A DNA stretch of 46,517 nt from a virus, in IMG/VR virus record IMGVR_UViG_3300036045_000514, positions 1 through 46,517 of that record; one strand, 5' to 3'. The notes under the pieces were generated by a model, which did no database searches, was not told the DNA's origin, and saw nothing but the letters and a program-made list of their open reading frames with translations. Positions 36,884 through 44,837 of this stretch are shown here, piece after piece (position 1 is the first letter of the stretch; every line of letters starts with the position of its first letter). Made by a program: the position numbers and the translations under genes.

Positions 36884-37905
36884 TCGTCCTTCCTGCCATT
36901 GCTGGCAATATTCCGCCCGTGCGGAAACTCTAGCCGCTGAAGCAACGCCGCCGCCGGAATCGCCGCCTGTTGAGGCACGACGCCGTTACCAAGTGCGTGA
37001 ATGCGCGCCTTTCGCTCCTGCGTATCGTCTCCGGCAAGAGTACGCGGCGGTTCGTCCTAGCGCTGGTATTCAGCACGTGGAAATCGATGCTGTAGAGCGA
37101 AGTCCATCCCGACGGCAATCCCATCAGGAGTTCGACCCATTCCGGGTTCAGCAGTCCGTAATGCAGATCGTTTAATGGTGGCGACTTGCGATTGCCCCAA
37201 CACGCATAGCCGCGTCGGTACATTTGCGCCGTCGGCGTCGGCAGCAGTTGCGCCACCTGCGACAGGCGCATTAAAGATGTTTTCCCCTCTGCATACTTGT
37301 GGCGATACGTCCCCGACTTTGTTTTCACGGAACTCAGAGAAGGCTTGCGCCCTGCAATGTCCGATGCTGTCGTCGTAGGCAGTATTGGACGCGGTGATAA
37401 AGACGCGCCTGCGGATGTGCGGCGCGCCCACGCTGGCGGCGCTGACAATTCCCCATTCGATATGCTGCCAGCGCGTGGCAAGCTGGTTGATGATGCGTTC
37501 AAAGGTGCGACCTCCGTCAATTGTTTGCAGCGCGGGTACGTTTTCCAGTAACACGCTGCGCGGTTGTAGCCAGTCCATTATTTCAAAAAACTTTGGAAAC
37601 AAATTGCGCTCATCCGCTTCCCCGCGCTGGCTGCCAGTGATCGAAAACGGCTGGCACGGCAACCCTGCGCACACAATGTCTACAGGCGCAAGCATCCCGC
37701 GCGCAATGTGGTTCATGTTCATGTGGTACACGCGCGGATGTCCGAATACATCACCGCGTGCGCGCAAGATAGCCGCGCAGTATGGCTCGTAATCCAGTTG
37801 CCACGCCACGCGCGCCGGAATACCGAGCCTGTACGCCGCCAGCAGAATACCAAGCTCCAGCCCGCCATAGCCGCTGCACAGCGAGCCAACAAGCAACGCG
37901 GGCAT
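36880..37905 (-). pseudogene. C5-cytosine DNA methyltransferase, reading frame disrupted
   Basis: From ATG 37905 the frame has SLCSGYGGLELG (motif I), GLPCQPFS (catalytic Cys), LLENVPA and HIRRRVFI. It then runs to TAG at 37057-37059. The next conserved blocks (LPTTTASD, LPTPTAQMY, LNPEWVELLMGLPSGWT at about 37152-37100) are in the +1 frame, while the last one (HALGNGVVPQQ, about 36999-36967) is back in the first frame, past the TAG, and ends with TGA at 36880-36882, which overlaps the next ATG. Two compensating shifts near 37385 and between 37100 and 37003 would restore a protein of about 340 residues. It may be a decayed gene, a sequence error or a recoded gene. Confidence 0.75.
36911..36926. 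repeat. TTCCG palindrome, copy 4
   Basis: TTCCGCCCGTGCGGAA: perfect six-base arms with a four-base centre. It lies at the 3' end of the disrupted methyltransferase, just upstream of the ASCH gene start. Confidence 0.7.
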
Positions 37906-37988
37906 CACCAGCACTCCCCGCTGCGCACACTGCGGCGCAGCCAGTCAAGCGCGTCATTCACGACAATTGTGTCCAGAGCAATCATCAT
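37905..37988 (-). CDS. Coupled microprotein (27 aa)
   Basis: ATG at 37988 overlaps the helicase stop, and its TGA (37907-37905) overlaps the methyltransferase ATG. The peptide is MMIALDTIVVNDALDWL plus a basic, Trp-ended C-terminus. Such double coupling in an operon full of ATGA links supports translation, either as a real microprotein or as a coupling peptide. Confidence 0.5.
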   Translation of the reverse strand: MMIALDTIVVNDALDWLRRSVRSGECW

Positions 37989-39463
37989 TGCGCCTCCAGT
38001 GCGTCCAGCATCGTATCCAACATCTCATCGTGCGCGGGCGTGGCGGTGCTGACAGTCATCACGTCAGGAAACTTGACGGTCTTACTGGGCAGGATTAAGC
38101 CACTGCCGTCATGGTACATAACGGTATTCCATCCCGTGCTGGCGGTATCGCGTCCGCGCTGGATTCGCACCTGCGAACGGTCGTTATAGAATTTGTCATC
38201 CATTTCAACCACGCCCCGTGTTTCAAGCAACGTGTCCACATCCGCTGCCAGCGCGCCGCCACCCTTGACCCCGCTTGCACCCATGTTGCCATTGCGAATA
38301 GATGTTTCATTCATTTGTGCCAGCAGCAAGACGGAAAGCGGTTGATCGCCCGACTGTCGCACCAATTCGCGTAACGCGCCCGACACAACCGTCTGCTGCA
38401 AATAGGGCTGATTTTGCAGCGCACGTTCAATCAGCAGCATATGATCGACCATGTACAGCCAGCCGCCGTACAAGTGTTGATCGCGCTTGATGCATTGCAC
38501 CACCGTTGAAATGCTGCCGCCGTGCAGACCGCCTTCGCGCGTCATGTCATAAAGCCGGATACGATCTTGCAGCGCCCGCCACTTGGACAGCCCCACCTCA
38601 ATCGCCTCGACTTTTTCCTTGCGCCATGTGCGATAGGATGCACGCGCATTCAATAGCTGCTTGGCGCTCATCCAGTAGAGTGGGTTGTTGGGCGTGTAGT
38701 CCCGCCGCGTGTAAAACAGGTGGTCAACCGCCAGCATCACCGTCATGATCGCGCCCATCTTCAGGCGCGAATTTTCGAGTGAGAGAATAGCCACGCTTTC
38801 GCCAGCACGAGCCGCGTTGAGTAGGATGTTGTACCCAAGCGTTGACTTGCGTGATTTATACGCGCCCGCCAGCCCGTAGAACGCGCCCTTTTCAATCCCG
38901 CCTGTCTCGGCGTCCAACCAATCGATCCCCGTTGATAGCAGTTTTTCCGGCGTTCCTTCCAGCCAATCGGTGATGTCTCCGGCTACCGCGTCGGCAGTTT
39001 CGCCCGCTGTTGCTGCGCTTTCGGTTGAGATATTCGAGACCACAGACCGCATGGCGTCCCCAACCGCCGCGCCTTGCTTGATCGCAACCGCGCCGCGCTC
39101 CAAGACGGTAATCGCCCGCGCCTTTGCCCCATATTCCTTGCATAGGCGGATCAGCGATGCGTAATCCATTCGGCGCATGTCATCAAACAGCACCGACAGG
39201 CTGTAATACCACGCCTGGTTCAGGTTGCTCATCCGCGTCATCACTGCGGGCGCGTTCACTTCGCGGCGCTCGCGATACAGATCAATGATCACTGCGTACA
39301 GGGTTGAGCATTGTCCGGGCGGCATATCGTCGGGCGTCAAACCATGCTCATAATACGTCTGGCGAAAGTAAGCATCGCGCTCGTCCACGTACCGTTCCAT
39401 CACCAGCGCCGACAGGATGTCCTCTGCGGCTGCCGTCCATGCCTCCATCGAATAGCCGCTCAT
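37985..39463 (-). CDS. DnaB-like replicative helicase (492 aa)
   Basis: The N-terminal 150 residues are helical, as in DnaB (AAEDILSALVMERYVDERDAYF, MTRMSNLNQAWYYSLSVLFDDM). The RecA-like core starts with STGIDWLDAETGGIEKGAFYGLAGAYKSRKSTLGYNILL: the P-loop here is GAYKSRKS, with Arg in place of the usual second Gly. Later blocks are VAILSLENS, GGWLYMVDHMLLIE (Walker B-like) and SVLLLAQMNET with a following GGGALAADVDTLLE. ATG at 39463 overlaps the upstream stop. It unwinds DNA with the primase and initiator encoded just before it. Confidence 0.85.
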   Translation of the reverse strand: MSGYSMEAWTAAAEDILSALVMERYVDERDAYFRQTYYEHGLTPDDMPPGQCSTLYAVIIDLYRERREVNAPAVMTRMSNLNQAWYYSLSVLFDDMRRMDYASLIRLCKEYGAKARAITVLERGAVAIKQGAAVGDAMRSVVSNISTESAATAGETADAVAGDITDWLEGTPEKLLSTGIDWLDAETGGIEKGAFYGLAGAYKSRKSTLGYNILLNAARAGESVAILSLENSRLKMGAIMTVMLAVDHLFYTRRDYTPNNPLYWMSAKQLLNARASYRTWRKEKVEAIEVGLSKWRALQDRIRLYDMTREGGLHGGSISTVVQCIKRDQHLYGGWLYMVDHMLLIERALQNQPYLQQTVVSGALRELVRQSGDQPLSVLLLAQMNETSIRNGNMGASGVKGGGALAADVDTLLETRGVVEMDDKFYNDRSQVRIQRGRDTASTGWNTVMYHDGSGLILPSKTVKFPDVMTVSTATPAHDEMLDTMLDALEAQ

Positions 39464-40386
39464 GTCGCACCGCCTTGCGCCATTGCATTGCGCGCCCGCA
39501 TTTGTTCCATCTGTTCGGCGCGCCGCCTTGCCTCACGCGCAAGCGCCTGCGCTCTCTCGGCAGGGTCAGCCACATCTGACGAAACAAGCAAGCCAGAAAG
39601 ACGATCTGGAAGCCACACGAATTGGAAGCCCGATCTTTGTTTCGCCACATATGCTGTGACCTGCGCAGCGGTAACGCCGTTTTTTTCGAGAATGTCCAGC
39701 GCTTCGATGTACCGACCCGCGTTGGTCTGTGTCACGACGATAGGAGGGAACACCGCCGCGCAATACGCCTTGTACAAGTCATGTTCCTGTACACATGCTT
39801 TGGCTTGCTGCGCAGGTGTTGGAGCAGGAGCAGCTTTGGTCTTACGCGGGGTACGCGGTTTACGCTGTGCGCAATGTGGTGAAGCACCACTACTCTGTGT
39901 AGTCTCTGTAGTAATCTCTGTATATGGAGCTTCCCCTTTGGTAGAGTTGGTTTTTACCCTTTGGGGAACATCGAAATTAACCTTTGGGGAAAATGAATTT
40001 TCCCCACCACTTACGGCATTCCACAGTTCGACAAACTTGTCATGCACAATGCGAACGTGTACAGTGGGTTCTCCGTTGAACTTATAAATGCGCTTTTCGA
40101 TAAGTCCGATGGATGCGAGCAGTTTGGCGGCGCGGTCAAACTGCTTGGGCGAAACGCGAGCGCGGTCCCACCATTGCTTGCGTCCACAGGCTATCCATTG
40201 CTCTCCGTCACGATGAATAACCAGTTTGTTTGTGCCACTTTTGGCGGGCAAATACCAGAATACAATCTCGCTCAGCACAAGCCCGGCAACCAAATCGCCA
40301 GCCATGTCTACGTATGTGCGCTTGAAATCAATGGTGTCGCGGGTTGTTTGTTCCCATTGCAGAAACATGTCAAATGTGGCACTCAT
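39460..40386 (-). CDS. Replication initiator / helicase loader-like protein (308 aa)
   Basis: Residues about 25-125 form a winged helix (MAGDLVAGLVLSEIVFWYLP, ACGRKQWWDRARVSPKQFDRAAKLLASIGLIEKRIYKFNG), as in phage replication initiators with N-terminal wHTH. The middle is a Thr/Pro/Lys-rich linker (RKPRTPRKTKAAPAPTPAQQ). The C-terminal 130 residues are helical with YIEALDILEKNGVTAAQVTAYV, like DnaD-type or DnaC-loading regions. Its place between primase and helicase supports the call. The exact family is inferred. Confidence 0.7.
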   Translation of the reverse strand: MSATFDMFLQWEQTTRDTIDFKRTYVDMAGDLVAGLVLSEIVFWYLPAKSGTNKLVIHRDGEQWIACGRKQWWDRARVSPKQFDRAAKLLASIGLIEKRIYKFNGEPTVHVRIVHDKFVELWNAVSGGENSFSPKVNFDVPQRVKTNSTKGEAPYTEITTETTQSSGASPHCAQRKPRTPRKTKAAPAPTPAQQAKACVQEHDLYKAYCAAVFPPIVVTQTNAGRYIEALDILEKNGVTAAQVTAYVAKQRSGFQFVWLPDRLSGLLVSSDVADPAERAQALAREARRRAEQMEQMRARNAMAQGGAT

Positions 40387-41471
40387 CGCTTCCCCCTCAG
40401 TTCCTTAATCCGGTCGCCCGCGCCCATGCGCAAGCCCATCGTGCCAGCCACGCGCGGCTGCGCAGGACGCCTGTAGGCGCTGGCAATCGTTCGCATCGCC
40501 TCGTCGTGCGTGAAGTCGTCTGCAATCACCGCCGCGCCCGCTTCCTGCTCGCACTGGTATTGCGGTAATCCAGCATCGTTGTAAGCGCAAGCCACCTTGA
40601 AAAGTGTGGCATTCCGGCTGCCAGACGGAGCGCCGCTTGCGAGAAACTCCTGCACCCATCGGGGCAGCGGGCTAGTCGCCTCTAGGGGAATGGCGCGTTG
40701 AATGCGTGGCGCTTCTGCGGGCATATGCGGGCGAAGCATCTTGAAGAGATCATCAAAGTGGTAGCGGCTGCCATAGCGTGCCGTGACCCGGCACGTTGCG
40801 CCGTTCCTACTTGGCTTGGTGTTTACGCTGTCAGGCAAGCGCAGAACGCGCGCCAATTCCGCGCTGTGCGTATCTGCTCCAGTCGCGTGCGCAAGCGCAT
40901 ATAAGGCGCGGTCAACGGCGTGGCGGTTTTCGTCTGTCACGAGCAGCGGCTCGTGGAAAAGCCAGTAGCCGTGCCAGCCGCCGCCGCTGTGAACAATAAT
41001 CGAGGGGGGAACAGGGATAGCCCACATCATGCCGATCATCGCGTCTTTGTCGGGATGATCGACTTCTGCCCATAGTCCCGGCAGCCAGCGCACATGCTGC
41101 TTCCCGCCGCGCGGCTGCATCGTGAATACTTCGCCCGTCTTTTTGTTCGTGCGTCTCTCAGGTGGGAGCGCTCGCGCGCGAATGCCGACGCCAAAGTAAA
41201 CGCCGTATCCGCGCTGGTTAAACGTGCGCAGCTTTTGCATCACGTCGTCAGCGCCCTCAGTGCCAAGTTCGTACCATAAAATGCGCGTTTTCGGGCGAAT
41301 GCCCAGCGCGTCGGGCGCAATGCACGTAAACTCAATCACGCCGTCCGGGATCGCGCCGTAAAGCGCGGTCAGGAACGGGAATGCCGTAATCGGATTGCAG
41401 TAATAGTCATCTTCGGTTAAGTCGGCGGAGTAGGCGTGATGTATGTATGTCTCGCGTGTGACATCGCTCAT
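40383..41471 (-). CDS. RepB-like DNA primase domain protein (362 aa)
   Basis: ATG at 41471 overlaps the stop of the small membrane gene upstream and has a GGGGG site. Primase-type blocks: GVYFGVGIRARA, VRWLPGLWAEVDHPDKDAM (acidic motif), IIVHSGGGWHGYWLF and ELARVLRLPDSVNTKPSRNG. This order matches the RepB-like primase family of phages and plasmids. The C-terminal 100 residues are a helical domain (NATLFKVACAYNDAGL), like the PriCT region. It should make primers for the adjacent helicase system. Confidence 0.85.
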   Translation of the reverse strand: MSDVTRETYIHHAYSADLTEDDYYCNPITAFPFLTALYGAIPDGVIEFTCIAPDALGIRPKTRILWYELGTEGADDVMQKLRTFNQRGYGVYFGVGIRARALPPERRTNKKTGEVFTMQPRGGKQHVRWLPGLWAEVDHPDKDAMIGMMWAIPVPPSIIVHSGGGWHGYWLFHEPLLVTDENRHAVDRALYALAHATGADTHSAELARVLRLPDSVNTKPSRNGATCRVTARYGSRYHFDDLFKMLRPHMPAEAPRIQRAIPLEATSPLPRWVQEFLASGAPSGSRNATLFKVACAYNDAGLPQYQCEQEAGAAVIADDFTHDEAMRTIASAYRRPAQPRVAGTMGLRMGAGDRIKELRGKR

Positions 41472-41605
41472 ATCAGCATCCCCCCGCCGCGCCGCCGCGA
41501 ACCGACAAACGTCATGACGCCGCCGACCAAGAATAACGAACCGAAACAGCATAGATAGGGCGCGCAAATGCCGATTGCCCATTCAACAACTGTGAGTTCG
41601 TTCAT
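41468..41605 (-). CDS. Small membrane protein (45 aa)
   Basis: It lies two bases after the upstream stop and its TGA overlaps the primase ATG (ATGA). The sequence begins MNELTVVEWAIGICAPY and has one hydrophobic span with Cys residues (YLCCFGSLFLVGGVMTFVG), followed by a basic SRRRGGG end. The architecture is one membrane helix with a positive C-terminus. No family is recognised. Confidence 0.6.
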   Translation of the reverse strand: MNELTVVEWAIGICAPYLCCFGSLFLVGGVMTFVGSRRRGGGMLI

Positions 41606-41607
41606 GC

Positions 41608-41895
41608 TTATGCCTTTCCGTCCATTTGCGCCGCGTGTCGGCAGTCCACTTTCTGCATCACCGTTTCGCGCCCCGCCACGTACTGCACTTCATAGCCAAG
41701 CATCTGGTAAAAGCGCACCAACTGCCCGCGCGTGCGCAGTCGTTTGGCGTGCCGATAACTGTTCGTGACCACCGTATCGCCCTCGTAATGCGCCACTTGC
41801 ATATGGCGGTCCCGAATGACGACGCGCTTAACGCCCGCTGGCAGCGGGTCAAAGCGCGATTTCTTTGCGCGCTTGTAGTTGCCTCGTGTGGTCAT
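41608..41895 (-). CDS. Small basic protein (95 aa)
   Basis: It begins MTTRGNYKRAKKSRFDPLPAG and has beta-like segments (VKRVVIRDRHMQVAHYEGDTVVTNS) and a helix (GQLVRFYQMLGYEV). The stop is two bases before the small membrane gene; its start overlaps the previous gene (ATGA). A nucleic-acid-binding role is suggested by charge only. Confidence 0.65.
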   Translation of the reverse strand: MTTRGNYKRAKKSRFDPLPAGVKRVVIRDRHMQVAHYEGDTVVTNSYRHAKRLRTRGQLVRFYQMLGYEVQYVAGRETVMQKVDCRHAAQMDGKA

Positions 41896-42170
41896 GGTAC
41901 GTACATCCAGCAGTCGCTTGGCAGCACGTCATTTGCCAGAAATTCGGCAACGTGGCGCGCCGCCAGTTCGCGCTCGCGCCAACTATATGAACGGCTGGCG
42001 CGGTATCCAAAGCGCACGATAAGCCCAGAGTGTGTGTACCGCGTCATCGTTGCACGTTGCAGGCGCGCATAGCCGCCCGCGTACAAGTTGCCCATTTGTG
42101 TGAGCGCGCGGCGCTCCAGGCAGGCAACGCTTTCATGCCATGCGGCGCGCGGTGTCGTTACGTGTGTCAT
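41892..42170 (-). CDS. Small protein (92 aa)
   Basis: It is coupled on both sides by ATGA overlaps. The sequence is rich in Arg, Ala and Tyr (LERRALTQMGNLYAGGYARLQRATMTRYTHSG) and has a helical C-terminus (WRERELAARHVAEFL) ending in DCWMYVP. No family is recognised. Confidence 0.65.
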   Translation of the reverse strand: MTHVTTPRAAWHESVACLERRALTQMGNLYAGGYARLQRATMTRYTHSGLIVRFGYRASRSYSWRERELAARHVAEFLANDVLPSDCWMYVP

Positions 42171-42382
42171 TTTTGTGCCTCGTTTTCGTTTGTTGGGAAC
42201 TCTTCACGCCAGTGATTCCGCGCCCATGCCACATCCTCTGCGTAGCAGTTGGCAATGCTTCCGTCTGGCATTTCCCACTGACAAGCGTGAAAACCCCCCT
42301 TGATAGGATTCCATGTGTAGTCTGTCCATTCGATGCCGCGCGATACAATTGCGCCGTTTTTGCGATTGACCTGTTTATTCAT
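42167..42382 (-). CDS. Truncated DUF5131-like protein (71 aa)
   Basis: The segment IEWTDYTWNPIKGGFHACQWEMPD...ANCYAED matches the N-terminus of the Gp37/Gp68 (DUF5131) family, also seen in the 308-residue protein at 25977. Here the protein ends after about 70 residues and the first conserved Cys (normally in GC) is replaced (GG). It may be a decayed second copy or a stand-alone metal-binding module. ATGA overlaps on both sides keep it in the operon. Confidence 0.7.
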   Translation of the reverse strand: MNKQVNRKNGAIVSRGIEWTDYTWNPIKGGFHACQWEMPDGSIANCYAEDVAWARNHWREEFPTNENEAQK

Positions 42383-42951
42383 GTGTTTGCCTCGTTATCT
42401 TCTAATTTCACAACCATCCGGTAGACCGCGCTCGCGTCCAGCGTGCCGTTGCGCAGCGCGTAAATCAGTTCTGCAAGCGTGCCGACCGCCTCTAGTGCAA
42501 TCGGCTTCCTGCTCGTTTTGCCTAGTGCCGAGCGCACTTCCAGGATGGTGCGCTCGCAAGTCCAGCCTTCCGCCGCCGCGCATTCCAGGAGCGCGATCCG
42601 CGCGCTCGGTCTGTCCAGCTTTGCAGCGTAGGCAAGGTGACTCCAGGAGAGCGACGGGAACGACTCGCGATATTCCGCATATGTGGAATATCTGTCACGC
42701 CACGCACTGACAACGGCACGGTATTCGTAGACCCGCCGCCATTCTTTTCCAACGTCCTGAGACCATTGCTTGATCGCGCCCATGCCATAATGTGTTTGCA
42801 CTTCCTGCGCTAACGCGCCTAATGCCCACCGCGAGCCGTCCCCCAGTTCAACGGCTTGCCGACCCATTTCAGCAAGCCGTTCCCAGTTGTCATCACGGGC
42901 TATTTCACCCGTTGCGGCCTCAACCCCACTCATCGATCGTTCCGTCTGCAT
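42379..42951 (-). CDS. Hypothetical protein (190 aa)
   Basis: Long helical protein: LAEMGRQAVELGDGSRWALGALAQEV, then WSQDVGKEWRRVYEYRAVVSAWRDRYST, YAEYRESFPSLSWSHLAYAAKLD, ARIALLECAAAEGWT, VRSALGK. The pattern of short helices and aromatic pairs resembles KorB- or HTH-type phage DNA-binding proteins, without a clear match. A later ATG at 42933 is an alternative start. The TTCCG palindrome at 42673-42688 is inside the gene. Confidence 0.65.
   Translation of the reverse strand: MQTERSMSGVEAATGEIARDDNWERLAEMGRQAVELGDGSRWALGALAQEVQTHYGMGAIKQWSQDVGKEWRRVYEYRAVVSAWRDRYSTYAEYRESFPSLSWSHLAYAAKLDRPSARIALLECAAAEGWTCERTILEVRSALGKTSRKPIALEAVGTLAELIYALRNGTLDASAVYRMVVKLEDNEANT
42673..42688. repeat. TTCCG palindrome, copy 5
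   Basis: TTCCGCATATGTGGAA, extended outward as GATATTCC and GGAATATC (42669-42692) with only the middle imperfect. It sits inside a coding sequence, which makes a terminator role unlikely for this copy. Confidence 0.7.
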
Positions 42952-43276
42952 ACGAAATGCGCAGTATCACGTCGGGATGGTGGTGTAGAAACAAGGCGCG
43001 CTTTAACTTGAAATCGACCGTCTCGACGCCCTTAAAGTCTTCTGCGATCTGCCTGCCGCCTTCCGTGTAGGTGAAGTCTACGCGCCATCTGATCGCGGAC
43101 ACCTTGCGCCCGTTGCGAGCGAACTTCGGTTGCAGTTCGTATTCGCGCTGGCGTTCTAGGTTTTCGATTGCGCCCGCGCGATTCAGCAGCTTTAGCTCGC
43201 ACCAGCGCGCGTATTCACCCCTACTGTCAAATGCGCCGTCTTCGGTCACAAGACGCTGCGCGCCATATTTGTTCAT
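42920..43276 (-). CDS. DUF1064 nuclease-like protein (118 aa)
   Basis: Start at 43276 overlaps the upstream stop (ATGA). The sequence has the DUF1064 pattern: NKYGAQRLVTEDGAFDSRGEYARWCELKLLNRAG near the N-terminus, then VDFTYTEGGRQIAEDFKG and FKLKRALFLHHHPDV. The Asp of VDFTY, the Glu of AEDFKG and the Lys fit a PD-(D/E)xK-type active site. Related phage proteins are thought to act in recombination or DNA branch cleavage. Confidence 0.8.
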   Translation of the reverse strand: MNKYGAQRLVTEDGAFDSRGEYARWCELKLLNRAGAIENLERQREYELQPKFARNGRKVSAIRWRVDFTYTEGGRQIAEDFKGVETVDFKLKRALFLHHHPDVILRISYADGTIDEWG

Positions 43277-43896
43277 TCCGCGCTCCTGCGTGCATTGCCG
43301 ACTTCGCTGCAAACGAGATCGATTTCAATACCGTCAAACGACGTGACAACGCCCATCAGGTCAATGCTCACGCCTTGAAGTTCTTCGCTGCCGTCGGGAT
43401 AAACACGCCAGTCCTCAGTGATCTGGAGCGCAATCGGGAATCGCCACACTTTGCCCGTATCATAGACAAGACCGTTTTCCGTGAAGCGGCGACCCATTGT
43501 GTCAATGGGTTCGCGCCGCCGCGCCAGTTCCAGCAGTTTATCGGCGCTTATCAAATCCTGGATTTCGCAACCTTCATCTGTAATAACCGTATCAATTGCA
43601 CTCCCGTGTCCCCACGTATCGCGCTCGCCAAACGCGGGGCGGAAGTCAATCTCCGTTACTTCCTTTAGAAAGAGGATGTGGTTAATGTCGGAAATCTCTG
43701 TGAGTGCAATCGCTTCCTCAAGGTCTTCCGTGCGCCACGTAAACGGCTGGTCATCAAACCACTTTTGTTCGACGATTGCGCCCGCCGCGTAGTGGTAAAT
43801 CGTTACGCTGGCAACCTCGATGCGCTTGCGCTGCTCTTCCTCAACAGTCTCCAGCGGAAGTTCACTCGCGTTCGTTGTGTCATTCATCTCGCTCAT
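43273..43896 (-). CDS. Hypothetical acidic protein (207 aa)
   Basis: Acidic protein with a Glu-rich N-terminus (LPLETVEEEQRKRIEVASVTIYHYAAG) and a mixed alpha-beta rest (FTWRTEDLEEAIALTEISDINHILFLKEVTEIDF, YDTGKVWRFPIALQITEDWRVYPDGSEE). No family is recognised. It is coupled on both sides (43893-43896 and 43273-43276). Confidence 0.65.
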   Translation of the reverse strand: MSEMNDTTNASELPLETVEEEQRKRIEVASVTIYHYAAGAIVEQKWFDDQPFTWRTEDLEEAIALTEISDINHILFLKEVTEIDFRPAFGERDTWGHGSAIDTVITDEGCEIQDLISADKLLELARRREPIDTMGRRFTENGLVYDTGKVWRFPIALQITEDWRVYPDGSEELQGVSIDLMGVVTSFDGIEIDLVCSEVGNARRSAE

Positions 43897-44069
43897 CGCA
43901 TCATCTCCATGTCCATCATTCGCTTCTCTGCCCGCTCGTATTCATCCCGTGCCACGTCCAACACAGCAGCGTGTTCGTCGCACGGGTACTCTGCCATCAG
44001 TTCCAGCGCGTAATCATAGGCGGCGCGCAATGTGTCCAGTTCATCCCGTTGTGTCCACTGGTCATTCAT
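43893..44069 (-). CDS. Small acidic helical protein (58 aa)
   Basis: ATG at 44069 follows GGGGTGGGCA, ten bases after the upstream stop; its TGA overlaps the next ATG. The sequence begins MNDQWTQRDELDTLRAAYDYALEL and continues as one amphipathic helix ending DEYERAEKRMMDMEMMR. The coupling supports a real gene. No family is recognised. Confidence 0.6.
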   Translation of the reverse strand: MNDQWTQRDELDTLRAAYDYALELMAEYPCDEHAAVLDVARDEYERAEKRMMDMEMMR

Positions 44070-44078
44070 TGCCCACCC

Positions 44079-44837
44079 CTACATCAGTGCCAGCGGGTCG
44101 GCTTGCGCAGCCAACGAAACGTGTTCCACGACATTAAATCCGCGCGCGTCACGCTTATATGTGATCTTCAGTGTTTGCAGAGGAATGTATGTCCCGTTTT
44201 GTGCCAGCGACTTGTAGAAATCGCTATCTTCAGCGTACACGCCTACAAGTACCTGTCGCGTCCAGGCAGTGGCTTTTATGCCGTCAATGGAGTGGAACTC
44301 GATAACCTTGCCCGCTTGCCCAACGCGCGGTTTCACCTCGATGCAATTGCAAATGAATTGCATCTCTGGAGCGTCCTCAATCGCGGGCGGATTGCCGTTC
44401 GTTGCTTTTGGCTTGCCGATCACGCCCTTACCGTTCGTGGCGGGCGCTTGCTGCTGTGCGGAGGGAGGGCGCGCAGGTGGGGTATTGCGCTGCGAAACAG
44501 GAGTATCTGCAAAATGATCGCCTTCGTCGTCGGCAAATTGTGTGCCGAACCCGGCATGACCCAACGCGCGCCCAATCGCGGCGGTTTCTGCCTTCTCGAT
44601 TTCGCGCCCACTCCATACCGCGCCCGCTTTGGCTTGCGCGCTGCCGTGTGCCGTTGCCAGTTGCGAACCGTCGTCAGTGTAGATAATCGCTCGCACGATT
44701 AGCGGGTCGGCGCTAACGATTTCCGTCTGCACATTGCCGTTGGGGTGGACATCGCGAAACCACGCAATGCGCCATTTCGTTTCCAGGTAATCCTTGCCTT
44801 TAAGCTGGATAATGTGTTTACTCGGATCAAATGTCAT
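44079..44837 (-). CDS. Rad52-like single-strand annealing candidate (252 aa)
   Basis: ATG at 44837 overlaps the upstream TGA (TGATG). The segment AAIGRALGHAGFGTQFADDE, preceded by GSAQAKAGAVWSGREIEKAET, is typical of phage single-strand annealing proteins related to the Rad52 superfamily. Then comes a linker rich in Pro/Gln (RNTPPARPPSAQQQ) and a C-terminal domain with FICNCIEVKPRVGQAGKVIEFH and TYIPLQTLKITYK, which looks OB-like. A role in phage recombination with SSB and the DUF1064 protein is plausible. Family is inferred from motif memory. Confidence 0.55.
   Translation of the reverse strand: MTFDPSKHIIQLKGKDYLETKWRIAWFRDVHPNGNVQTEIVSADPLIVRAIIYTDDGSQLATAHGSAQAKAGAVWSGREIEKAETAAIGRALGHAGFGTQFADDEGDHFADTPVSQRNTPPARPPSAQQQAPATNGKGVIGKPKATNGNPPAIEDAPEMQFICNCIEVKPRVGQAGKVIEFHSIDGIKATAWTRQVLVGVYAEDSDFYKSLAQNGTYIPLQTLKITYKRDARGFNVVEHVSLAAQADPLALM

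Noticed and set aside
37057-37059. Amber recoding (TAG as an amino acid) as a genome-wide code
   Set aside because: Several well-supported genes (for example 21296 and 8837) end with TAG at proper positions, and no suppressor tRNA is visible.
39311-40087. 258-codon rightward frame opposite the helicase/initiator junction
   Set aside because: No ribosome binding site or family pattern; both minus-strand genes are well supported.
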